A DNA stretch of 5,957 bases from Bacillota bacterium (GTDB taxonomy: Bacteria; Bacillota; Clostridia; Peptostreptococcales; Anaerovoracaceae), in contig JAFYKS010000309.1 in the NCBI GenBank assembly GCA_017537495.1, forward strand, positions 1 to 5,957. Direction: 5' to 3'. The translations under genes were made by a program, and so were the position numbers. Positions 1 through 5,315 of the stretch are shown here, piece by piece (the stretch's first letter is position 1; each line of letters begins with the position of its first letter). The notes beneath the pieces were generated by a model. That model saw only the letters and a program-made list of their open reading frames with translations, did no database searches and was not told where the DNA came from.

Positions 1-13
1 CGACCGGAAGAAC

Positions 14-20
14 AAAGGAG
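14..20 (+). promoter_or_regulatory. Ribosome binding site of the M19 dipeptidase gene
   Basis: AAAGGAG lies 8 nt before the ATG at 29. The reading frame stays open to the left edge of the window, so this site is the main reason for choosing the ATG at 29. A second ATG at 38 (residue 4) would also give a family-like N-terminus, but it sits 17 nt from this site, which is too far for efficient initiation. Confidence 0.75.
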
Positions 21-28
21 ACCAGAAA

Positions 29-985
29 ATGAGTGACATGAGAATTGTGGATTTACACTGTGATACATTACTGGGAGCATGGCAGACTCCGGGATGGCAT
101 TTGCGTGAAAGTGAAGGCCATCTTAATCTGCTCAAGCTGAAAGAGGGCGGAGCGCTGTGCCAGACTTTCGCTGTTTATATCGCCAGAAAAGCCATGGAAA
201 CCATGAATCCGTATGATTTTTACCGTGCACAGGTGGCTGCATATCACCGTGAAATGGATGCTAATACAGATCTGATTCTGAAGGCCCGCAGCTGGCAGGA
301 AATTATGGATAACAAGGCGGCCGGAAAGATGAGCGGTTTTCTTTCCATCGAAGATGGTGTGTGTTTTGAAGGAAAGATTGAACGTGTAGAAGAAGCCTAC
401 AGTGACGATGTCCGTATGGTTGGGCTGCTTTGGAACTACGAAAATGAAATCGGCTATCCATGCCGTGATGACAGGGAAGAACACTTGCGCGGACTGAAGC
501 CATTCGGTTTCGAAGTGATTGAAGAAATGAACCGTCTGGGCATGATTATCGACCTGTCCCACTCTTCCGAAGGTGTATTTTATGACGTGGCAAAACACAG
601 CAGGCAGCCGTTTATCGCATCCCACTCCTGTGCCCGTGCACTCTGCAATCACAGAAGAAATCTGGACGATGCACAGCTGAAGGTTGTGGGCGAAAAAGGC
701 GGTGTGGTAGGCCTGAACTTCTATAATTGTTTCCTCAATGAAGACGACAGTCCGTTTACTTTTGACCGCGCTGCGGAACACTGTAAGCATATTGCAGATA
801 AGGCCGGCATCGAAGCACTGGCACTGGGATCCGATTTTGATGGTATCGATGAAACAGGTGAAATGGTGGACTACCGCAACATGCCGGTTCTGCTGGACCG
901 TCTGAATAAATATTTCACCATGGATCAGATTGATATGATCGCCGGCGGTAACGCTCTGCGTGTTATGAAGGAAGTTTTAAAATAA
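29..985 (+). CDS. Membrane dipeptidase-family zinc dipeptidase (peptidase M19)
   Basis: A 318-residue metallo-dipeptidase of the M19 (renal dipeptidase-like) family, which hydrolyses dipeptides with a two-zinc centre in a TIM-barrel and often tolerates a D-residue at the C-terminal position. The metal site is visible in order: HCD near the N-terminus (His10, Asp12), the bridging Glu108 in SIEDG, His178 in DLSHSS, His199 in SHSCAR, and Asp269 in LGSDFDG. The C-terminal GGNALRV (306-312) is also typical. The length is normal for bacterial members. No signal peptide or membrane segment is visible, so despite the family name the protein should be cytosolic. It is the first complete gene of a five-gene run and is followed after 15 nt by a P1-family peptidase. 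Family assignment is very secure; the actual dipeptide substrate cannot be read from sequence. Confidence 0.95.
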   Translation: MSDMRIVDLHCDTLLGAWQTPGWHLRESEGHLNLLKLKEGGALCQTFAVYIARKAMETMNPYDFYRAQVAAYHREMDANTDLILKARSWQEIMDNKAAGKMSGFLSIEDGVCFEGKIERVEEAYSDDVRMVGLLWNYENEIGYPCRDDREEHLRGLKPFGFEVIEEMNRLGMIIDLSHSSEGVFYDVAKHSRQPFIASHSCARALCNHRRNLDDAQLKVVGEKGGVVGLNFYNCFLNEDDSPFTFDRAAEHCKHIADKAGIEALALGSDFDGIDETGEMVDYRNMPVLLDRLNKYFTMDQIDMIAGGNALRVMKEVLK

Positions 986-1000
986 CAGGAGGTACGGCTT

Positions 1001-2068
1001 ATGGGTTTACCTAAAGACAGCAGTCTGAATTTATATTCCAAATGGCAGCCGGGTGAAAGAAATCTGATTACCGACGTTCCCGGCGTGAAGGTAGGAAACG
1101 TGACGGTTGAGGATAATGATAAAAACATTCATACCGGTGTTACTGCAATCCTTCCTCACGGAGAAAACCTGTTCCAGGATAAAGTAATGGCTGGCGTTTC
1201 TGTAATCAACGGATTCGGAAAGAGCATCGGTCTCATCCAGATTGATGAAATCGGCAGCATCGAAACACCCATAATTCTGACTAATACACTGAATATCGGT
1301 GTGGCGTGGAATGCAGTGACAAAGTACATGCTGGCTCAGAATGAGGATATCGGTATTAAGACCGGTACTGTAAACTGTGTGATTACGGAATGCAATGACG
1401 GCCGGATTAATGATATCCGGGGACTCCATGTGACGGAAGAAAACGTTACGGATGCTATTGCGGCTGCTGATGCGGATTTTGAAGAGGGAGCTGTAGGCGG
1501 CGGTACCGGTATGGTGTGCCTGGGACTGAAGGGCGGCATCGGTTCCGCATCCAGAATCGTTCCGGTTGACGGCAAAGACTATACGGTGGGCGCTCTGGTC
1601 ATGTCAAACTTTGGCGGAGCCGGAAATCTGGTCATCGGCGGCAAACACTATAACACCAGATGCTACGACAACGGTAAGCTTTTTGAAGATAATAAAGACA
1701 AGGGCTCCATCATCATGGTAATCGCTACAGACATTCCGCTGAGCGAGCGCCAGCTGAAGCGTGTGGCCAAGCGTGCTATGATATCTCTGGGTCGAGTAGG
1801 TTCCTACTGCGGAAACGGAAGCGGTGATGTGGCAATTGCATTTACTACGGCCAACCGGTTGTCACACTACAGTGATAAAAATATTCTGGACATGAAAATG
1901 TTCTATGATGAAGAAATTGATGTGGTATTTGAATCCGCTGTGGAAGCAGTGGAAGAAGCTATCGTAAGTTCTCTGTACCATGCGGAGACCAAAGGCGGGA
2001 TCCGGAAGAAGTCCTGGATGGGTCTGAAGGAATTTATGGAAACTTACGGTGACGGATTTGAAAAATAA
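1001..2068 (+). CDS. P1 family peptidase (S58, DmpA-type aminopeptidase)
   Basis: A 355-residue N-terminal-nucleophile hydrolase of the S58/P1 family, which includes the L-aminopeptidase/D-Ala-esterase DmpA and beta-peptidyl aminopeptidases. These enzymes are made as one chain and cleave themselves before a serine, which becomes the catalytic N-terminus of the small subunit. Here the motif GNGSGD places the expected cut between Gly273 and Ser274, giving chains of about 273 and 82 residues. Other family hallmarks are ITDVPGVKVGN at the N-terminus (about 23-33), the Gly-rich GAVGGGTGM (about 163-171) and the VMSNFGG segment (about 200-206). There is no signal peptide, so it should be intracellular. 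It has a near-perfect ribosome binding site (AGGAGGT at 987-993, 7 nt from the ATG). Its place between M19 and M55 peptidase genes supports a role in breakdown of unusual short peptides. The specificity (L-, D- or beta-residues) is not readable. Confidence 0.94.
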   Translation: MGLPKDSSLNLYSKWQPGERNLITDVPGVKVGNVTVEDNDKNIHTGVTAILPHGENLFQDKVMAGVSVINGFGKSIGLIQIDEIGSIETPIILTNTLNIGVAWNAVTKYMLAQNEDIGIKTGTVNCVITECNDGRINDIRGLHVTEENVTDAIAAADADFEEGAVGGGTGMVCLGLKGGIGSASRIVPVDGKDYTVGALVMSNFGGAGNLVIGGKHYNTRCYDNGKLFEDNKDKGSIIMVIATDIPLSERQLKRVAKRAMISLGRVGSYCGNGSGDVAIAFTTANRLSHYSDKNILDMKMFYDEEIDVVFESAVEAVEEAIVSSLYHAETKGGIRKKSWMGLKEFMETYGDGFEK

Positions 2069-2074
2069 AGGAGG
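2068..2074 (+). promoter_or_regulatory. Ribosome binding site of the M55 gene, touching the upstream stop codon
   Basis: AAGGAGG begins on the last base of the TAA stop (2066-2068) of the P1 peptidase gene and lies 8 nt before the ATG at 2083. Ribosomes ending on the upstream gene would cover this site, which favours translational coupling of the two peptidases. The coupling is an inference. Confidence 0.7.
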
Positions 2075-2082
2075 AAAGAAAC

Positions 2083-2898
2083 ATGAAGAAGAAGTACTTT
2101 ATCAGCGCTGATATTGAAGGCTGTACCGACGTAACTGCATGGCATGAATGTGAAGCAGGCGGAGCTGGATACGGTGATGCATGCAGACAGATGAGCCTGG
2201 AAGTGGCAGCTGCCTGCGAAGCGATTCTGGAAGCAGGTCATGAAGTAGTGGTACGTGACGGTCATGGCTCTGCCAAGAACATCATTCACAGCCTCCTGCC
2301 AAGAGGTGCAAAGCTGATGCGCGGCTGGGCTTGCCATGTGGGCTCCATGATGGCCGGACTGGATGATTCCTATGATGGTGTGCTGTACATCGGATATCAT
2401 GCGCCGTCAGGCAGCACAGGAAGCCCTCTGGCGCACACCATTAACCATACAAAAGTTGAATGGATTAAGGTGAACGGAAAACTGGCTTCCGAATTCACAC
2501 TGAACAGCCTGTATGCAGCACAGCAGGGTGTGGCACCAATCTTCATCAGCGGGGATGCAGATATCTGCCGCCGTGCGGAAGAGGAATACCCTGGCATCGG
2601 TACCATGGCAACGAAGGAATGCCGCGGCAATTCCACTTTCAACATGCATCCGCTGGACGCATGTGATGCAATCAAGGCTGCTGTAGCAGAAGCAATCGCA
2701 AGGGAAGAAGAAACTCCGACTCCGGTTCGTGCAGTCCCTGAGGAACTGGTTCTGGAAATCCGCTTAAAGAGCTTCCAGCAGGTGCTGAATGCCATCCAGC
2801 ATCCGGAAGTGAAGCAGGTCGATGATCTGACTGTACGCTATACAGCCAAGAGTGTGGATGATCTGAATGTAGTAAGAATGTGCAATATTATGGCTTAG
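2083..2898 (+). CDS. M55 family metallopeptidase (DppA-type D-aminopeptidase)
   Basis: A 271-residue protein of the M55 family, whose best-studied member, Bacillus subtilis DppA, is a zinc-dependent D-aminopeptidase that releases D-Ala from peptides such as D-Ala-D-Ala and forms a ring-shaped decamer in the cytosol. Expected metal ligands are all visible: Asp10 and Glu12 in SADIEG, His61 in RDGHGS, His106 in GYHAPSG, and Glu137 in the KLASEF segment. His118 in LAHT matches the catalytic histidine. The length agrees with DppA (about 274). There is no signal peptide. It is not linked here to the dipeptide transporter genes found with dppA in B. subtilis, so the symbol is left blank. The two preceding genes are also peptidases, and a kinase-like gene follows after 16 nt. 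The family call is firm; preference for D-residues is inferred from the family. Confidence 0.94.
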   Translation: MKKKYFISADIEGCTDVTAWHECEAGGAGYGDACRQMSLEVAAACEAILEAGHEVVVRDGHGSAKNIIHSLLPRGAKLMRGWACHVGSMMAGLDDSYDGVLYIGYHAPSGSTGSPLAHTINHTKVEWIKVNGKLASEFTLNSLYAAQQGVAPIFISGDADICRRAEEEYPGIGTMATKECRGNSTFNMHPLDACDAIKAAVAEAIAREEETPTPVRAVPEELVLEIRLKSFQQVLNAIQHPEVKQVDDLTVRYTAKSVDDLNVVRMCNIMA

Positions 2899-2902
2899 CA
2901 CT

Positions 2903-2907
2903 GAGAG
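2903..2907 (+). promoter_or_regulatory. Weak ribosome binding site of the kinase-like gene
   Basis: GAGAG, 7 nt before the ATG at 2915, is the only purine-rich match. It is much poorer than the AGGAG-containing sites of most other genes in the window, which suggests lower translation of the kinase-like gene than of its neighbours. Confidence 0.5.
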
Positions 2908-2914
2908 AAACGAT

Positions 2915-3424
2915 ATGAAAAAGAGCAATATTATTTTAATCGGCATGGCGGGTGCTGGAAAGAGCACCACCGGCGTCGTGGTGGCGAAAATCCTGGCAAA
3001 GGATTTTATAGACGGTGATCTGGTCATCCAGAATGTTACCGGAAAGCCGCTGCAGACCATCATCAATGAAGAGGGCAATGACGGATTCCGCAGGGTAGAG
3101 GAAGAAGTTCTCTGCGGCATCAATGTGGAAAATACAGTCATTGCACCTGGCGGAAGTGCTATTTATTATCCGTCTGTCTTTGAACACTTTAAGAAGGACG
3201 GTGTGGTAGTATATCTCCACGTACCGGTGGAGGAAATTGAGCGCCGCCTGTCAAACCTGGCTACCAGAGGCGTGACTCTGGAACCGGGACAGACAGTTGC
3301 AGACCTTTATTATCAGCGTCTGCCGCTGTACCAGAAATTTGCAGATATCACAATTGATACAACAGGACTCTGCCTGGAAGAAACTGTGGCAGAGATTGTA
3401 AAAGCTGTCACTGAGGCAGAATAA
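2915..3424 (+). CDS. Shikimate kinase-like P-loop kinase, divergent substrate/LID region
   Basis: A 169-residue small-molecule kinase with the fold and length of shikimate kinase. The Walker A loop GMAGAGKST (10-18) is intact, and the DxD of FIDGD (Asp33, Asp35) and GFRRVE (Arg59) match shikimate-binding positions of the family. Arg135 in YYQRLPLY matches the late conserved arginine. Two parts differ: the usual GGG is PGGS (78-81), and the LID motif RPLL is replaced by RGVT at 118-121, with the stretch to Arg135 about two residues shorter than in classical AroK. The P-loop lies so near the N-terminus that the ATG at 2915 must be the start, although its ribosome binding site (GAGAG at 2903-2907) is the weakest in the run. 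No other aromatic-pathway gene is present; neighbours are peptidases and RidA. It may phosphorylate shikimate, but a different substrate is quite possible. Confidence 0.8.
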   Translation: MKKSNIILIGMAGAGKSTTGVVVAKILAKDFIDGDLVIQNVTGKPLQTIINEEGNDGFRRVEEEVLCGINVENTVIAPGGSAIYYPSVFEHFKKDGVVVYLHVPVEEIERRLSNLATRGVTLEPGQTVADLYYQRLPLYQKFADITIDTTGLCLEETVAEIVKAVTEAE

Positions 3425-3457
3425 GCCCGGCAGCGGAAATATGAGAGGAGAAACATC

Positions 3458-3832
3458 ATGAGAAAAGTAGTAGCAACAACAAACGCACCAGCAGCAATCG
3501 GCCCTTACGCACAGGCTAACATTATCGGCAATTTCGTATTCACATCCGGTCAGCTGGGTATGGATCCTGCAACCGGCGAACTGAAGGAAGGTCTGGAAGC
3601 ACAGACTCACCAGGTATTCGCTAACCTGAAGGCAATCCTGGAAGAAGCAGGCACCAGCCTGGACAAGGTAATCAAGACCACCTGCTTCCTGCAGAGCATG
3701 GACGATTTCGCTGCAATGAACGCAATTTATGCAACTTATTTCGAAGGTGACATGCCATCCCGTTCTGCAGTGGAAGTAGCTAAGCTGCCAAAGGGCGGTC
3801 TGGTTGAAATTGAAGCGGTAGCTTACCTGTAA
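3458..3832 (+). CDS. ridA: RidA family enamine/imine deaminase
   Basis: A 124-residue RidA/YjgF/UK114 protein of standard length. These trimeric proteins hydrolyse reactive 2-aminoacrylate-type enamines and imines, made by PLP-dependent dehydratases and some amino acid oxidases, to 2-oxo acids plus ammonia. Visible hallmarks are AIGPYAQ (13-19, with Tyr17), FTSGQLGMDP (28-37), the PSRSAVEVAKLPKG block (100-113) with the key Arg102 that binds the substrate carboxylate, and VEIEAVA (116-122) with Glu117. This pattern suggests the active RidA subgroup rather than an Arg-lacking paralogue. Codon use is strongly biased (CTG, GCA, AAG, GAA), as in pyrH and frr, suggesting high expression. It has a good site AGAGGAG (3444-3450) 7 nt before the ATG. 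It closes the peptidase run after a 33-nt gap, fitting detoxification downstream of amino acid release. Confidence 0.95.
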   Translation: MRKVVATTNAPAAIGPYAQANIIGNFVFTSGQLGMDPATGELKEGLEAQTHQVFANLKAILEEAGTSLDKVIKTTCFLQSMDDFAAMNAIYATYFEGDMPSRSAVEVAKLPKGGLVEIEAVAYL

Positions 3833-3847
3833 ACTGTGAAGTTCTAA

Positions 3848-3876
3848 TTGAAGATTTATGGCGGATATGGTATAAT
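3848..3876 (+). promoter_or_regulatory. Sigma-A-type promoter with extended -10, driving pyrH-frr
   Basis: A -35 box TTGAAG (3848-3853) and a perfect -10 box TATAAT (3871-3876) are separated by exactly 17 nt, and TG at 3868-3869 makes an extended -10. Transcription should start near 3882-3884, giving a leader of about 50 nt before the pyrH ATG. The leader has a run of six T at 3888-3893. This gives the housekeeping genes a start independent of the peptidase run. The boxes are seen directly; activity is inferred. Confidence 0.85.
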
Positions 3877-3934
3877 ATACGCAGTGCTTTTTTATAGGCA
3901 AAGTTTAACGAAAAGATAAGGCAGGAGAGATACT

Positions 3935-4639
3935 ATGAGACCGGTATATAAACGTGTTTTGCTGAAAATCAGCGGCGAAGCTCTGGCAGGCAGCGACAAG
4001 TTCGGCATAAATGAAGAAATGACCAGAAAGGTTGCGAAGGAAATCAAGCAGATCCACGACCTGGGTGTGGAAGTGGCAATCGTGGTTGGCGGCGGCAACT
4101 TCTGGAGAGGCAGAACCAGCAAGGATATGGACCGTGCGACTGCGGACTATATGGGAATGCTGGCAACTGTTATGAACAGCCTGGCTGTGCAGGAATCCCT
4201 GCTGGCAATCGGTGTACCGGCCAAGGTACAGACATCCATCGAAATGAGAGAGGTTGCAGAACCTTACGCAAGAAGAAAAGCTCTGTCCCATCTGGAACAT
4301 GGCGATGTGGTAATCTTCGGTGCAGGTACCGGTAATCCGTTCTTCTCAACTGACACTGCAGCAGCTCTGCGTGCAGCGGAAATCGGTGCAGATGTGATTC
4401 TGCTGGCTAAGAACGTGGATGGCGTATATGACAGTGATCCTGCAACCAATCCGGATGCAGTGAAGTTCGATGAACTGTCCTTCATGGAAGTTATCGAAAG
4501 AGACCTGAAGGTTATGGACCTGACCGCAGCAACCCTGTGTAAGGATAATAACATTGCAATCCATGTATTCGCACTGGCTGAAGAAGGCAATGTGCTGAAG
4601 GCACTGACCGGTGAAAAGATCGGTACCATCGTTCGTTAA
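3935..4639 (+). CDS. pyrH: UMP kinase (uridylate kinase)
   Basis: A 234-residue UMP kinase of the amino acid kinase fold, converting UMP plus ATP to UDP in pyrimidine nucleotide synthesis. It acts in the cytosol as a hexamer, and bacterial members are allosterically controlled by GTP (activator) and UTP (inhibitor). Visible motifs are LKISGEAL (10-17), [10 protein letters not shown] (50-59), [15 protein letters not shown] (67-81), [15 protein letters not shown] (129-143) for UMP binding, and [11 protein letters not shown] (159-169) for the nucleotide site. Length and both ends are normal. The start is supported by AGGAG (3923-3927) 7 nt upstream. It sits 102 nt after ridA behind its own promoter and is followed by frr after 53 nt. 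The usual upstream rpsB-tsf pair is not present here. Codon bias indicates high expression. Confidence 0.98.
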   Translation: MRPVYKRVLLKISGEALAGSDKFGINEEMTRKVAKEIKQIHDLGVEVAIVVGGGNFWRGRTSKDMDRATADYMGMLATVMNSLAVQESLLAIGVPAKVQTSIEMREVAEPYARRKALSHLEHGDVVIFGAGTGNPFFSTDTAAALRAAEIGADVILLAKNVDGVYDSDPATNPDAVKFDELSFMEVIERDLKVMDLTAATLCKDNNIAIHVFALAEEGNVLKALTGEKIGTIVR

Positions 4640-4692
4640 GTTAAGAGAAATCTTCGAAAATAAAAAATACATCAAAACAGGAGGCTCCCATT

Positions 4693-5247
4693 ATGGAAAC
4701 CATTAAGAAGAATCTGGAAGAAAGAAGCAAAAAGACGATTCATGTTCTGCATGAAGAACTGAACACTGTAAGAGCAGGCAGAGCAAACCCTGCACTGCTG
4801 GACAGAGTTATGGTAGATTACTACGGCTGCCCTACACCGCTGAAGAATCTGGCTAACATTTCCACTCCAGACCCAAGAACCCTGATGATCGCTCCATTCG
4901 ATGCCAAGTCCATCGGCAACATCGAAAAGGGCATCAACATGGCTAACATCGGCATCAACCCTACTAACGACGGTAAGTGCGTTCGTCTGGTAGTTCCGCC
5001 TGTAACTGAAGACAGAAGAAAGGAACTGACTAAGACTGTTAAGAAGATGGGTGAAGACGCTAAGGTTGCAATCCGTAATCTGAGAAGAGACGCTAACGAT
5101 CATCTGAAGAAGATGGAAAAGAACCACGAAATCACTGAAGATGATGCTAAGAAGGCTCTGGACGATATTCAGAAGATGACTGATAAGGTTATCAAGGAAA
5201 TCGACGATATCGTTGCACACAAAGACAAGGAAATTATGGAAGTTTAA
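4693..5247 (+). CDS. frr: Ribosome recycling factor
   Basis: A 184-residue ribosome recycling factor, which with EF-G splits the post-termination ribosome into subunits. The layout is complete: an N-terminal helix of the three-helix bundle with LNTVRAGRANPALLD (23-37), the beta-rich domain II (about 31-104) containing DYYGCPTPLKNLANIS and ending in RLVVPPVTEDRR (98-109), and the two long C-terminal helices with IRNLRRDAND (127-136), where Arg132 is the family's key arginine. The length is standard (about 185). The site AGGAGG (4679-4684) is 8 nt from the ATG. The 53-nt gap after pyrH is A-rich with no strong hairpin, so the two should be co-transcribed from the promoter at 3848. Codon use is the most biased in the window, as expected for an abundant translation factor. 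Confidence 0.98.
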   Translation: METIKKNLEERSKKTIHVLHEELNTVRAGRANPALLDRVMVDYYGCPTPLKNLANISTPDPRTLMIAPFDAKSIGNIEKGINMANIGINPTNDGKCVRLVVPPVTEDRRKELTKTVKKMGEDAKVAIRNLRRDANDHLKKMEKNHEITEDDAKKALDDIQKMTDKVIKEIDDIVAHKDKEIMEV

Positions 5248-5259
5248 ACAACTTCAGGA

Positions 5260-5289
5260 AATGTGGCTGCTGTGAAAGGCAGCCACATT
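5260..5289 (+). terminator. Hairpin between frr and uppS, terminator-like with a weak T tract
   Basis: A perfect 11-bp inverted repeat, AATGTGGCTGC (5260-5270) and GCAGCCACATT (5279-5289), with an 8-nt loop. It starts 12 nt after the frr stop codon. It is followed by GTTTCAATAAA, only three T in a row, so it is a poor intrinsic terminator. It could be a partial terminator, an RNA-processing or 3'-end stabilising element that protects pyrH-frr mRNA, or a site for antitermination. uppS follows in the same direction with its ribosome binding site only 11 nt downstream. Confidence 0.6.
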
Positions 5290-5299
5290 GTTTCAATAA

Positions 5300-5305
5300 A
5301 GAGGG
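5300..5305 (+). promoter_or_regulatory. Ribosome binding site of uppS
   Basis: AGAGGG, ending 10 nt before the ATG at 5316, is moderately good and slightly distant. It supports the chosen start, which leaves a short N-terminal tail before the catalytic MDGNGRW motif, as is usual in the family. It lies just beyond the frr-uppS hairpin, so it should stay accessible. Confidence 0.65.
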
Positions 5306-5315
5306 TAAATTACCG

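Noticed and set aside
68..790. A 240-codon open frame on the minus strand within the dipeptidase gene
   Set aside because: It is fully antisense to an M19 gene with all metal-binding residues. Its translation is rich in Phe, His, Ile and Val with no recognisable motif, as expected from a mirror of coding sequence.
3832..3843. Small inverted repeat AACT-GTGA-AGTT after the ridA stop codon, considered as a terminator
   Set aside because: The stem has only 4 bp, mostly A-T, and no T run follows it. The T6 at 3888-3893 lies about 45 nt further on, beyond the promoter, with no stem before it.
3251..3901. A 216-codon minus-strand open frame across the kinase-like gene, ridA and the pyrH promoter
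   Set aside because: It is antisense to two recognised genes, has a Cys- and Phe-rich composition, and would cross the promoter region. No protein family is recognisable.
4643..4654. AAGA-GAAA-TCTT hairpin in the pyrH-frr gap
   Set aside because: The stem is 4 bp with three A-T pairs and no T tract. It is likely chance in an A-rich spacer.
4672..5220. A 182-codon minus-strand open frame opposite frr
   Set aside because: It mirrors frr, whose complete motif set is certain. The hydrophobic appearance comes from reading Lys/Glu/Asp-rich codons backwards.
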